DNA of 64,000 nucleotides from Quercus robur. Lineage: Eukaryota; Streptophyta; Magnoliopsida; Fagales; Fagaceae. Made by a program: the position numbers and the translations under genes. Below, piece by piece: positions 1-11,699 of the stretch. The stretch spans positions 67,842,290 to 67,906,289 of the forward strand of contig NC_065537.1 in the NCBI RefSeq assembly GCF_932294415.1, read 5' to 3'. The first letter of the stretch is position 1. Every line of letters starts with the position of its first letter. The notes under the pieces were generated by a model that worked only from the letters and a program-made list of their open reading frames with translations, made no database searches and was not told where the DNA came from.

Positions 1-877
1 CCAAAAGATTTACAAGCTAACCCATGAAATCCCAAAAATGGATAACAAGAAAAATCCATTAAAATATATATATATATATATATATCCGGATAATAAGAAA
101 AAAATTTGGACAAATCATAAATCCAATCTAAGCAAAAACAATAGCAACAAATCAATTGCAAATCCTAGTAAAACAAATCACAAAAACCCAAATAAATTTT
201 GCCCAATTTCTCATTCTCGTTTGAGAGCTCTATGCCCCTCTCAAATGACTTCACCCCTATAGTCACATAGACAACTCCAATGCCATTGATCACTCCATCC
301 ACACACTGGCTAGTTAATATCACCAATAGCTTGGATTAGTTGGTGTCTTTAACTCAACCCGTGAAAAAAAAAAATTATTTATTTTATGAATGATATAATT
401 AATTAATTGATTTTTAATGTTTTATTAACTTTGGGACACATTTGGCATGCATGCATAAATGGTAATACAAGTGTGAAATAACAACAATTTATTGTTTTGT
501 GCCTTACCTAACTACCACCAAAGCATGTGCGCAATTAGTCTATTGGTAATAAACACTATGCCTTAGCTAAATTAATGTAATGGTGGGAAAAACTTTATTA
601 TTGACTTAAAAAAAGACTCAAAGTTACCATCCATTATCATGTGATTGTTTAATAGATCTCTTTTTTTATAATAAAAATCTATTATTTTCAAACTTGCAAT
701 TTTTTTAAAGGAAAAAAAATTTCAACCTTACCAAGACACCAATAATTCTCTCACCCTTTTTTTGTTGAATATTACTGCATGATATTTCTTAACCATTATT
801 TTAGTTGTTTATAATATATATATATAGCATTATGAAGTTATTAGTTATAGAATTATGAGAAAAGAATAAAAAATTAT
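1..877. other. AT-rich flank, no gene seen
   Basis: I see no supportable gene here. A (TA)n microsatellite lies at about 65-85. The rest is low-complexity AT-rich sequence leading up to the solo LTR. The short reading frame at 38-262 is built on the microsatellite and an Asn/Lys-rich run typical of noncoding AT-rich DNA. Confidence 0.6.
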
Positions 878-1555
878 TGTGGGGCCAGAGAATTTGTTAG
901 CCCGGCCCACTTTACATTAGGGCCCAAGGGCCGAGCCGAGGAGAGACATTGCCGAGAACATATAATGAAAGTCCAAGTGGCCTAGGGATATAGCCGAGGA
1001 CAATTTTGTCCTCAGCATCCCAGAGCGCTCCTAAAAGAAAGGGGGAGCACAGTGTAGGAGCGGCCCAAGTAAAAGGCTGCCAATACTGCAATTAAGCACT
1101 CTGCGCCTGACAGGTCCATGCTATTCAGCTTTTACAACCACCCCCAACCACTTTGGGTATAGGCTGAAAAGACAAGTACCAACCCTAAAAAGTAAAACCT
1201 ACACGTGGACGCCTAAAAGAGGGGAAAGGCTAGTATAAAAGGAGTAGGAAGCAGCCAAAATGGAGGGGGGGACAAATTGTCTCCCAGACCATGGAGCCCT
1301 AAAAAAGGAGAATAATAAGAACATGAAGCTCCTCGGACGAGGTCTAAGGACCGGAGCCACTCAGGTCGTATCGGAAAAAAGTCTTGTTAGACACGCCAGG
1401 TTCACCCTTGTGCAAATTGCTACAGAAACCATGACGACCACTATCCGGTGACCAAGGCCTGGCCTTTCAGCCAACTCTCTACAAATTTTATTGTTTGGGC
1501 CTTTAACGTACGAACCCAATACCAATTTAGGATCGTTACAAATTGAGTCCTTACA
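878..1555 (+). mobile_element. Solo LTR of an LTR retrotransposon
   Basis: The block begins TG and ends CA and is flanked by the same 5 bp, ATTAT, at 873-877 and 1556-1560. It is markedly more GC-rich than its surroundings. It carries a TATA-like box (TATAAAAGG, near 1233) in the middle, as expected of an LTR promoter. No internal retroviral-type domains, primer-binding site or second LTR follow, so it is a solo LTR left by recombination. It looks whole as a solo LTR. The superfamily is not certain; Ty3/gypsy is my guess from general appearance. Confidence 0.8.
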
Positions 1556-2110
1556 ATTATAATGTGGATAGAATAAAGAATTGGTCTAACCTTGGTCAAA
1601 TCTTGAATATATTAGGACTTGCCAGTTGACTTATAAAACTCTTGTTTATAAATTCCTATTATTGATTTTTCTTCAAAAGAAAAAATACAAATAATTGAAA
1701 ATTTAATGCTAATAACGTATTGTTGTCAACCTCTAGTATTGATGTTCCAATTTTTTAAAATCTTTAAACAAAGAACTTCGACCCCCTCTAAGTTTGAATC
1801 CTGGTTTCGTCCATGCAAACATGCTATACATGGAGAAAAACTAACATGCTTGCATCTTAGGTTTGGTATGAAATTAAGCCAATGGAATATATGGTTGGCC
1901 ATTTTTGGACAGCCAAATTGCATTGATCATAAAATAACATGTAAGGCATGTCTAGCATGGGAATCAGAGGGTCCTTTTTTAATTTGGTAGCTAATTGTAA
2001 TGTAATAACCTCCCCTTAATTTGTTTCCAAAATTACAATAAATGCTGGATTGTGTTTCCAAAATTGACAATAATAGGCGTGTCATGCCTTTTATTTTCAG
2101 TCTGTATTCT
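1556..2110. other. Intergenic, no gene seen
   Basis: This is noncoding sequence between the solo LTR and the candidate small gene. A short stretch near 1765-1812 resembles the B-box-like part of a tRNA-derived SINE (GTTTGAATCCTGG) but has no recognisable rest of an element. Confidence 0.4.
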
Positions 2111-2114
2111 CGGG

Positions 2115-2124
2115 GCATAAATAC
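2115..2124 (+). promoter_or_regulatory. TATA-like box before small candidate gene
   Basis: The sequence GCATAAATAC lies about 50 bases before the ATG at 2174, a normal spacing for a TATA box with a short leader. It is judged by position and motif only. Confidence 0.3.
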
Positions 2125-2173
2125 CCTTCATGGCTAGCCCTGTCTACCCATCTCAATTCTTAATGCCTTTGCT

Positions 2174-3151
2174 ATGGCTTCATACCTAATTGCTCATGTT
2201 CCTTTTGTTTCCCATCTTCTATTTCCAATCCCACCCAATCCACCTATTTATCCACCCGTTCAAAAATCAAACGCGAATGTGATCTCAAAAAAGATTACTG
2301 GATTGTCAAATCGGATCAATGATTTACCAGAAGAAATCCATATTTCAAAAAGTAATAAACCTAAAATTAAAATGTAAGTGCATTTCTTTTATGATTAAGA
2401 ATGACTTTCCAATGAATAACAAGTTTTTTTTGCTATTGTTATACGGATAAGTCTTTTTTCTGTTATTCTTATTCTAGAGTGAATGGGTTCAACAAATCTT
2501 CGCCTTTTCCATGATAGTTCACTAAATAGCCTTGGGTTTTTCTTTGGGCTATCAAATTTCTCATTCATCTAGTTTTTGAGTCTAAAGTCTGAAGTATAAA
2601 ATTTCTGTTTTTCCCCAAAAATGATTGTGTGCCATAATGAAAAAAAAGGTACATAGTGTATATTTTTGGGAAACCGAGTTTTGTTTTTTTGTTTTACTGT
2701 TCATTTCTTTCGACTAATTGAAATGTTTTTGTTCCTTGGACCGCACCAATAATATCAATATATAATTTGCTCAACTTTTTTAATTCACTCACATTTTTAG
2801 GCTAGGCCAATTAAAATTGCAGTTCCAATTTTCAGAAATTACATTGCATGCCATAGGCACAAGTCAATGTGTGCTGAAATATTGTTTATACTTTATAGTG
2901 TATACTTAAAATAAAAAAATAAAAAATCTTATTGGACAGTTCTTGTTGCATACTTCCGAATGCATGAAATTGTGTTTTCAAAATACCATTTCAGTTGAAG
3001 TGGCATTGTCAGCCTCATACACATGTTGTGTAACTATTACAACGTTTTAGTAAGCGACCATTTCAAATCATGAATTATTTATCCAAATAATTGGTGTCTG
3101 ATTTATGTTTGCAGTGATAAGACGAAGATAAACAGGCGTTTGTGTAGATAA
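2174..3151 (+). CDS. Candidate two-exon small protein (78 aa), unknown
   Basis: I do not recognise the family. Exon 1 runs 2174-2373, ending at a good donor (AT|GTAAGTG). An acceptor at 3111-3114 (TTTGCAG) opens exon 2 at 3115, which continues in frame to a TAA at 3149-3151. The product would be 78 residues: a hydrophobic N-terminus (MASYLIAHVPFVSHLLF), a Pro-rich stretch (PIPPNPPIYPPVQ) and a strongly basic tail (KPKIKIDKTKINRRLCR). A TATA-like box sits upstream. The clean splice pair and the frame kept across it favour a real gene. The short length, and the 67-residue frame without the intron, leave chance as a live alternative. Confidence 0.3.
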
Positions 3152-5229
3152 ACTCATTTGTTCAGGGATTGTAGAGACCTGTGGTGGTATGTCCTGTTTA
3201 ATAGTCCTCTTGTTAATGTTCACTTTAATGTATTATTTCTGCATATCAATTTTGGTCACACGTTGTTCAACTTGGTTTATATTTATATTCAATTAATTAT
3301 AAACTAGTAGTAAAATAATATGGAGCTTTTTCAAACACAGGATCATCAATGCAGGGGTTGGGCCGACAGTGTTTATATAATAAATCCCAGGACCCAATTT
3401 AATAGTGAAAATGGAATAGCATTTGTTAGCTTATATATGATAATCTTTGAACCTGCTCTATACTAACTTGTGGCTTATGTGCTTGATCTATGCAGGGAAT
3501 AATACATTTTTATTCCATTAAAAATTAAAAATTAAAATATAAATCTTATCTCTAACCCAAAAATAATATCATTTTTGTTAAAAATTGTGTTAATCTTCTT
3601 ACTGTATGGAAGGCTTTCAAATCATTTTATTTTTGTCAATCTAACACTCTTTTAGGAGATGAGTGCATACGCATTTGAACCTTTTTTAGTTGCAATCTTT
3701 TTGACCAATTTAGGCTCTTTGATTTAGTTATTATTGCTGTTACAGCCATTATGGTTGTCTTTGAAATGCTACAAGTAAGACACTGTCAAAATTATGTATG
3801 AACTCCTATAAGTAAGATATTGTTATTGGAAAGCGATATAGAGCGACTACTTTCTAGTTCTATTATGAAATAAAAGCTTAAATATTACAATCAATGCCTG
3901 CTTTATAAGAGATGGCATGTCTAATAATTAAATCTATTCATAAGAACATTGATGGTTCCTATTATTTCTTATTTTACTTCTCTTTGTAGCGAATCCATTT
4001 GTTTAACAGTGATTGGATTCTTGGTCCTAATGATAAATAAATAAAAAAATTGGTTATATTTGATGAATGCTTGAGGGTGAAAACTGAAAACATCAATGAT
4101 CAACCTAAGCACAAAATTGTGTTTAGAAATTTCTTTCTCAATCTCTCTGCTATATTTAGACTGTTGATCTGAGTACCTCATAAACATTCTCTCATTTTTT
4201 GAAAACAGGATTCCACAATTTGTAAGCACTTCATTTTGTGCTAAAAGTATATAGGTCGTTTCATTGATTTCTATTCCACTACATATCTAGCAACACTAAA
4301 TTTTCTTGTTTCTCGTTCTTTCAGCATTGATAATCCTAGCATTTTCATTGAGAGAACAATATAAGCTACACACCGTTTAAATATAGCCAGGCGTGATAAG
4401 CCCGGAAATCCATGGAAGAAGGGATCACAATGTCTAAAGCAAAAGCTTTTAAAGATGCAGTAAGCCCGGAATACCATGGAAGGGAGGATCAAATCTCTGA
4501 AGCTTTGGACTATGGGTTTGGTAAAATTGAAAAATATGAATGAGAAGGCAAAAATATTTGACAAGCCTCAAGAATACAGCCACGTTAGGAACTACTTAGC
4601 CGTTATTGGAATTTGGAAATACCAGTGTTTGTTTAAGCAAGGTCCTTCGATTAATCTAAACTAAAGTAAGGCCATCAATTGTGGGAAGTGGGATGAAGAA
4701 TTCTGCAAGCCTCGAATTTAGGTAGAAGATTCATCTCTCTATTTAGCCAATGCCAAAAATTAGCAAGCAATTAAGAAATTTTTTGCCATGCCAATGTTGT
4801 AGATTCTTTTGTATCAACCATTTCATGGATTAATTCATTTTCAGTAGATAATTGTAGCTTTGAATTGAGTCTCTCTCTCTCTCTCTCTCTCTCTTCAATG
4901 CAACATTTGTCTCTTATGAATTATGTTGAAGAAACTTCTAACTGTGCATAATCTGGACTTGCATCATATGTTGAATGTGGACCATTATTTTAATAGTTCA
5001 AAGCAAAATTATTATTCTAAAAGGGAATTCAGTACCACTTTAAAATTTCTAGTAAAGATAAAAATTGTTGCTCATTGAAAATCAAAAACGTGAAAAAATG
5101 TGTAGCCAGAAATTGTTAGAGAGATTGGTCTAAATAATTGCAAACAGATATAAAAGAGATGACATTGTTATAGAAACTGGTCCAAATTCCTTTACATGTA
5201 GTTGTATTAAAGTTATTTGGAGAACCTAA
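3152..5229. other. Intergenic with a local tandem repeat and (CT)n tract
   Basis: No convincing gene. A degenerate direct repeat of about 40 bp (sharing AAGCCCGGAA and CCATGGAAG) lies at about 4397-4440 and 4461-4503. A 24-base (CT)n microsatellite lies at 4870-4894. Short frames on both strands at 3969-4664 have no recognisable domain. Confidence 0.4.
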
Positions 5230-5614
5230 GAGCATCTCCAACTATGTAAGCAAAAGCATAAAATTCTCTATAATAGAGAATAGGACCATAAAAACACTCT
5301 CCAATGGGTTCTCTATACCCGGAAATTTTTTTGGCTCATGAACAGTAGCTCATCAAGCCCGATGGGCTACTGTTCATTCTTCAAAAAAAAAAAATTCTAT
5401 TATAATAATCAGGTGGTAAACAAAAAAATGTTGGAAGATGTGTAGTTGTTAAAAAAAGAATAAATAATGAATGAAAAAATAATATTTAAATGAGATAGAG
5501 AATGGAATAGAGAATCTGTTGGAAAGTGTATTTGAAAAAGTTGGTAGATAAAAGGTAAAAGTCATTGTTCATTTTCCAAACAGTACAAAAATTTGATGAA
5601 TTTGCTGGAGATGC
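5230..5614. mobile_element. Harbinger/Tourist-like MITE
   Basis: The terminal inverted repeats are GAGCATCTCCAACTATG on the left and, reverse-complemented, GCATCTCCAGCAAATTC on the right. The trinucleotide TAA flanks both ends (5227-5229 and 5615-5617), the target-site pattern of PIF/Harbinger elements. The element is 385 bp, AT-rich and noncoding, so non-autonomous. The two TIR ends differ by about two bases in register, so the exact left end is uncertain. Confidence 0.7.
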
Positions 5615-5689
5615 TAATACTTTGTACCTAAAAAATTGTAACTAAATTTCACATTTTTATTAATTTTTGGTAAAAATTCAACGTTGTAC

Positions 5690-5713
5690 CTCTCTCTCTC
5701 TCTCTCTCTCTCT
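5690..5713. repeat. (TC)n microsatellite
   Basis: A pure dinucleotide run of about 24 bases just after the Harbinger-like MITE. Confidence 0.9.
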
Positions 5714-5850
5714 ACAGCAATAGCAATGGTAATCCACTCATGCAACAGCATGGGATGCTCAAACAGAGTTTCCAATCTTGCCCCAATGACTATGTTTGGT
5801 TTGTTCGAAAGTTGGAACTGAATATTCTTGTACTAATTTATATTGATAAG

Positions 5851-6040
5851 AGAGATGCTACGTCTACAATATTTTTACAACAAATCACAGGTGGTTTACA
5901 ACAAATCACAGGTGGTTAGTTATTATTGGTTGAAATTTGAAACTAACACTAAAATTACTTTTTTGCCCTAACAATAACAACCAGTAACAACTTGCCACTT
6001 AGGATTTGTTGTAAAAATATTGTAGGTATATCATTTCTCT
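5851..6040. mobile_element. Short MITE, family M copy 1
   Basis: The ends are inverted repeats: AGAGATGCTACGTCTACAAT on the left, and AGAGAAATGATATACCTACA when the right end is reverse-complemented. Both continue into ATTTTTACAACAAATC-like sequence. The 8-mer ATTGATAA flanks the element at 5842-5849 and 6041-6048, with the left copy followed by one extra base, so the target duplication is 8 or 9 bp. This suits hAT or Mutator-type MITEs. Four relatives lie in this window at about 24.3, 31.7, 32.0 and 34.0 kb. Confidence 0.75.
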
Positions 6041-6328
6041 ATTGATAAAACGTTTCAAAGTTGTTGCTAATTGTATAATATTCATTTCTAACACAAAAAT
6101 AATATTGTAGTTAATACCATAAATTGACAAACATGAGGGATCATAAATAAATGAAGGTATTACTACTAGATTATCATTAAACCCCAATATACTTAAGTTT
6201 CATACCATATTAAATTATCAATTAAAAATCAATTATTACTCACTTTTTAAAATCAACATTACATAATGGGTATTCATATATCTCATTACATAATAAGTAG
6301 CCCATTAATTTAGAACGATCAAGCCTAA

Positions 6329-7840
6329 TCTATATATAAAATAATAGGTGAAGCAGAGAGAGTGTGAAATTGAATTCCAAATTAAAACTCTAATTTTGTG
6401 CCATGTGTCTAGAATCTGAAATTGAAGTTGAATTTTGCATCATGTGGCTAAATGTATGTGGACTCATTTTCATTAAAACCACTTCTATGTATCGGGTCAA
6501 GTGAGTTACTATGGTAATTAAGTTTTTTCTTGATTTTGTAGTCAAACGTGAAAACCAAAGAGATTAATATCGGTGATAAGAACTTGGTTTGGATACATTG
6601 CATAATTTCCAAAAAGATAACAAAACCAGAGTTTGCATCTTTGTTATAAATTGCTTACAAAGTTTGCATCTTTACATTTGCACTGAGTTTCGGATTAAAG
6701 TACTTTCTTCTTGGTTCTGACACTGAGTTTTGTTTACTATTCACTTACAAAGTTTGCATCTTTACATTTGTTATAAATTGCTAATATGTTATTAGATGCA
6801 CATTATGCCTAAAATTCACTATCCTTATATTTGGCTTTTTGTTCAGGTTGGGCACCTATAACAATGAAGAAAGCACTGCTGTGGACCGATGAATGATACT
6901 TTTTGCATGCTGCAAAGGAACTTAGTGATCAATGGAATCTCACGCGAATTGGAGAGAACCCGGCTGTAGATGTCTGGATGGCAGATGTGAGTCATTATAT
7001 TTTTAAAATGTTTAGTGAAGGTAAAGGTTATGAACAATGTAAATTTTCCGGAGAGAGATTTATTATTCTATATTTACGCAAGTTTGGTCGCCTTCTTGGA
7101 GTGGATCACTCCACCCTATCTTTCTACTGAAATTTTTTATTCAGATTGTTACAATTTAATTCGAAATTTTATTTGAATTTTCCTATTGTTGTTACTATCA
7201 TATATTATCATTCCAATTGTTCAATTAGAATCTGAAATTGGAGTCCAATTTTACTATACACGTATACAATCTAATTATTTTTAATTTTGCTGTCATGTGT
7301 AGAAGCCAATGAGATGAAATTAATAACACATTAAACACTCATGCTTTGGGAATCGGTAGTACCAATCTAAATCCATTGGACCTGCTTCATGATAATGCAA
7401 CTATGAAGGATGTATAAAAACATGCACAAACCCATCTCTCTATAAAAAGAGATTGGAGAGAATTTCTTTTATCAGCCATAGAACTTCAGAGGTTTTTTCT
7501 TCACACAAATGCCCATCATGTTACAAAATGACCCATCATAAAACTACAAAATGAGTACAACTCTGAGGGTTTTTTTTTTTTTTTTTTTTAAATTTTTTAA
7601 GCTGCGAAAATTTCAATCACTAATAGAGATTGAAGATTCAAAAGCGTGAATGGATCTTTTGGATAAACATTGTCACCAAGGTTCATCTTTCTGTGTAAAA
7701 TATATATACTGCTAAGTTTTGTTAATGAAATTTTCTAGTTAATAATATGAATTTAGACTTAACTGAACCTTTTAAACATGAATAAACTCATGATTAATAA
7801 TATATCCATTCCCGTGCGGTAGCACGGGGCTACATACTAG
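6329..7840 (+). mobile_element. Non-autonomous Helitron 1 (1.5 kb)
   Basis: The element starts TCTATATATAAAATAATAGG and ends in CTAG at 7837-7840, inserted between an A (6328) and a T (7841), as Helitrons do. Near the 3' end is the expected short hairpin, CCCGTGC-GGTA-GCACGGG (7811-7828), followed after 8 bases by CTAG. There are no terminal inverted repeats or target duplication, again as expected. No Rep/helicase coding region is present, so it depended on another element. An exon-like block sits inside at about 6847-6988. Confidence 0.85.
6847..6988 (+). pseudogene. Exon-like fragment carried inside Helitron 1
   Basis: The block is more GC-rich than the rest of the Helitron. It is bounded by an acceptor-like TTTGTTCAG and a donor-like GCAGAT|GTGAGT, so it resembles one internal exon. 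One frame contains HAAKELSDQWNLTRIGENPA followed by VDVWMAD, with a stop just upstream. I do not recognise the parent gene. Capture of a host exon is the natural reading, given how plant Helitrons behave, but it is unproven. Confidence 0.4.
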
Positions 7841-8760
7841 TAGAACCTAATTTCGATAATCAAATCAAGAAAAAATAAAAAGATCAAATCAAATTAATAG
7901 CTCAAATTGCTTTAAATGTCACATGGAAATAATATCTAATAGAACAATCAAATTCAATAATAAGGAAATTATAAAATAAAAAAATACCTAGGAAAAAAAA
8001 AAGTTTTGTTCACATATTAACTAAAATTTAGCAAAGCAGATCAAAATTGGTGGAATAGTGCAAAATGGACTAAAATTTAAATTGAAGTGGAATAAGAAGT
8101 GATTCGTATGAGTTAACATATTGTAACAGGAAATTTTGGTTATTTTGAACAAGACCAATTGGAATTGATTTGTGCACGACACCATCATCCCATGGAGAAT
8201 GATTTTTTGTTTTTCCTTCTCTTTTTTTTTTTTTTAATTATGCATTATGTCTTCTTAGCTCTTAAATAAAATGAATCAATCTTACCTATAAGAATACGTA
8301 TCTTCTATCTTAATCTTATAACATGTGAGTCACACACGTGAGTCCATGATACCCGACGCTGTAAGGGGAAAAAAAAACACAAAGATCCAATCTCTGAGAG
8401 AGAGAGAGAGAGAGAAAGAGGGAGAGAGAGAAATATTGAAAAATTGGAATCCAAATATTCAATATATTCTCTTTGAATCAACATTTTTCAACATCTGGAT
8501 TCACTTTGCATAAATTATTCCATTTACAACAGTAAAATGCTTAATTTAATTCCCAATTTCCGATGATTTTAATCTTTAATACTTATTCTGCTATGTGTTG
8601 ACTCTTTTGCCTACGTGGCAGCTACTGATACGACGGTCTTATAATTTACCAAACCGCCGTGCATGTTAACCAATGAACTCAAATCAACTTTTCTCTCGTA
8701 AGCGTTTGGTTTTCGAGAAAGTGCTGGTCGAGAAAATTTTTTTCAAACATTATTTTCTCG
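7841..8760. other. Intergenic, probable promoter side of the Myb/SANT gene
   Basis: AT-rich with a purine (GA)n tract at about 8395-8431. Towards the end lies a pair of complementary stretches around TTTTCTCGAGAAAA. No gene is supported. The region immediately upstream of about 8770 should contain the Myb/SANT-like gene promoter, but I cannot point to a convincing TATA box. Confidence 0.4.
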
Positions 8761-8786
8761 AGAAAAAAAAAACCCTATCCTCCCAA

Positions 8787-8849
8787 ATGAGCCGCCCTAG
8801 TAATAGCAGCAGCAGCAGCAGAAGTAGTCGTTTTCCTTCATCGTCTTAA
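8787..8849 (+). promoter_or_regulatory. Upstream ORF in leader of Myb/SANT gene
   Basis: A 20-codon upstream frame (MSRPSNSSSSSRSSRFPSSS) lies in the presumed first, untranslated exon, which ends at the donor ACTCAG|GTATCA at 8957/8958. Its Ser-rich composition comes largely from an AGC triplet run. If the exon is transcribed as proposed, this frame would be read before the main start at 11700 and might lower translation. The exon itself is inferred only from the splice signals. Confidence 0.3.
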
Positions 8850-9408
8850 CTTTATCGCTACATCTCCGGCGATCAGATGATGTCGGAAACGGCGATCTGA
8901 CCGGCGAGAGATTTCCACCACTCTAAAGATCGGAATCTCCTCTCTCCACCGACTCAGGTATCATACACACACTCTCTCTCTCTCTCTCTCTCTCTGTGAA
9001 TACATGCATGCAGTTTCCTTTTGTGTGTGTGTTTTTGTTAAAATTTGTTGTAATTTTTTTTTTTGATGAAAAATATTTGGGTGAGATAGTTTGTGAAATT
9101 TTATTGAGTGGGCATTATGTTGTACTAGCTGCTTTTTTTTTTTTTTTTTTGGTTTCATTGTGTAATAGAAAGTGTTAGATTTTTCTGTGTATGTGTATGT
9201 GTGTGTGGTTATTAAGTTATTAGTGGACTAATTTCATGACGCCACTTAGTTGAAATTTCTTCTTATATTGTGTATTTTGGGTTTGAAACACTATGAAAAT
9301 CAAAATAGTCTGCTGGATGTTTCTGAATGATCTTAAAATTCCCGAAAACTGTCTGAAGACATGCTTTATTGAACTTTAGGAGAAAGGCAAGAGTTGTAAC
9401 TACTAGGC

Positions 9409-9513
9409 AGCATGGACACTTCATTTGAGGTCTCGTACTCACCGTGTCATGTTATAATTTTTCAAAAATTACTCGTGTCGCTCTTGTACCCATACCCGTA
9501 TTGTGTCCATGCT
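9409..9513. mobile_element. Small MITE with AGCATGGACAC ends
   Basis: The left end AGCATGGACAC and the right end GTGTCCATGCT are perfect inverted repeats of 11 bp, 105 bp apart overall. The interior repeats motifs such as GTGTC and ACCCATACCCGTA, typical of a small palindromic element. No clear target duplication was found. Confidence 0.5.
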
Positions 9514-11245
9514 TACTTGGTGACTAGGCTCAGTGGCTAGCCCAAGTTGTTGGGGTTAGTTAATTTTTTCTGTTTTGGTTCGGTAAATCAGGGGAGGGGA
9601 GCATCTGTAGTGAATTTCATTCCTTCCCCTCCGTTTTCTCGGCAAATATGTGTAGCACCGCGTGTTTTATTTTGTGAAAGTGCCTTCTTACTTATGCCCA
9701 GCTCAACATGAAATTGAAGAATCTTCAATCCCTTAAATGTTCAAACATTGTAACATTCACAAGAATTAAATGTGGACTTCCATGCTGTCAATTCTGAAAT
9801 TTACATAATAATGTCTTTGAATAAAATGCTTTTGGTGATTACTTTATTATAGATATCTTATGGAATGTGTGAACCATAATGACAGTTAAAATAGTCAGAA
9901 TATTTATGAATAAAATTATATTATGTACTTTTTACTTCTAATGAATGTTGTAAGAATGTTTTGAAACTTATGGTGGTTGGATGATGTTGATAATGGATGA
10001 CTGGATATGTGACTTGACTTCCTCTAACACTTGTGTGTTAATCCATGTAAACATGATTGCATTTGAACCTGGTTTGATTCAAGAATGCCGTATAATTTTT
10101 ATATGTAATTAGTTGAATGCATTTTTTCAGATTGAGTTGTAGGTTTTGGTTACTGATTTTGGTCTGATAAGAATTGGGCTGTAGTATGTTGGTTACATCT
10201 ATGTAGTCAATGAGCTCTAAGCTCACATGGCACTTCCTCCCTTCATAAAAAAAATGAGGTGGAGGGTGAGATAATGTTTCAAAATTCAGTGGGTATTTGT
10301 GTAACTTAACAATAAAAAAGAAAAAAATACATGTATTTAGAGGGAGGAAATATTATTGCTTATGAACTCTCATCAATGTTTTGTAAGTCTACTGTATATG
10401 TCCAACATATTTAGTTTTATGCTACAAGACATTGGATGCACTATGCAGACCTAAATTTAATACAGGACAGGAAGCTTCTGTTCTACATCTATCTACCATT
10501 CCAATGGCCTTGAGACTTGTTGGGCATAATATAGTAATATGGATATGTTCACATGTCATCCCCAATTGAATAGATCAAGAGGCAAATTATATTGGTAATA
10601 TATGTATGCACTGGCAGTGGCCAGATCTAAAGTTAGCCATGAACTGCTAACCTAACGGTGTTAAAGGGGTATGGATTTATACTTGATTCCTGCATTCAAG
10701 TTGTTCATTGCTCATAAATTAAGCGTATACTAATACTCGTGACTTTATACTTTCACAAATTAATGGCCAGTTGGTTTGTTTTGTGACCTTTCACCCATGG
10801 TTGACAATTTTGCTCAACTTTAAGTTGCTGCTGCAGAGAAGAAGAAAGAAAAGGACAATTAGAATAATGTTATACTGAAGAAGAATTTGGGAAGTGAGTG
10901 TTTATAAGCACAAATATAATTTAACTTCCTAGCATGCTAAACAGATTATGGTCCTATAAAATTGGAAGATAGCAGTTGATTATCTAGGATATCAGAACCA
11001 AAGATGTGTTATAAAATGCATTGTGAGTTGAATTGGTGTTGGGAGCCTCTAGATTGTGGTTTATAATTTTGCTTGTTTGTGAGTTTATTGGGTAAGAGAA
11101 TAAAATAATGAATGCCGTTTAAATGTTTATATTGTTGTTGAAGCATTTTGGAATAAAGAAAATGAAGTAGAATCACAGATCATAAATTTTTTTCCCCTTA
11201 AAAAATTTACAGTGCTAGATATTGCAAGCTGATTATGGATTGTAC

Positions 11246-11336
11246 CTGTGGTGGTCAACAACCTCACTCTCCACCTTGCTCTTACAAAGGGAGAAGGTTC
11301 CATCTGAGTTAACGTCATTGCCATATTATCTAGCAC
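11246..11336. repeat. Fragment of dispersed repeat (copy 1)
   Basis: About 70 bases (containing CCACCTTGCTCTTACAAA and a diverged GAAGGTTCCATCTGAGT) also occur at about 20534-20600 in diverged form (GTAGGAGCCATTTGAGT). The two copies have no gene in common around them, so this is a dispersed repeat of unknown class. Confidence 0.4.
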
Positions 11337-11699
11337 TGATGATGATAACTTGAAAACTCAGTACCCATACATTAGTGCAAAGACTTACAACATAAAATGG
11401 AACTGTCCAATCAAGTTTTCACTTTATATGCTGCTATGGTTGCAACAATCTATCAATTTAGTAATTGTTTTTCTCTTTGAATCTGATATTAATGACTAAA
11501 AGGCCATCTATCTATTGATCCTAATAATGTGAAGTAGATGCCATGTAATTAATACGTGATCCATGTTGATAATGTTGGGCTAGGTCATTTGCATTTTCTA
11601 TTACTAATCACTGAGACAATTAGTATGTCAATTGGTATGTTGAATTCTGTTTTATCATGTGGCACAAAATATATTTATCTGTCCTTTACTGATTTAGGA

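Larger units (their letters stand above)
8958..11697 (+). other. Inferred 2.7-kb leader intron of Myb/SANT gene
   Basis: A donor (CAG|GTATCA) at 8958 and an acceptor (ACTGATTTAG) ending at 11697, two bases before the ATG at 11700, would define an intron in the 5' leader. It starts with a (CT)n run (8972-8995) and contains a short MITE (9409-9513). Leader introns of this size are not rare in plants. Transcript data would settle it. Confidence 0.4.

Noticed and set aside
1260-1451. Plus-strand 63-codon frame in the solo LTR
   Set aside because: It lies within the LTR, has no coding-like composition, and is explained by the element's GC-rich sequence.
8961-9178. Short frames on both strands at 9.0-9.2 kb
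   Set aside because: They are built on (CT)n and poly-T tracts within the inferred leader intron.
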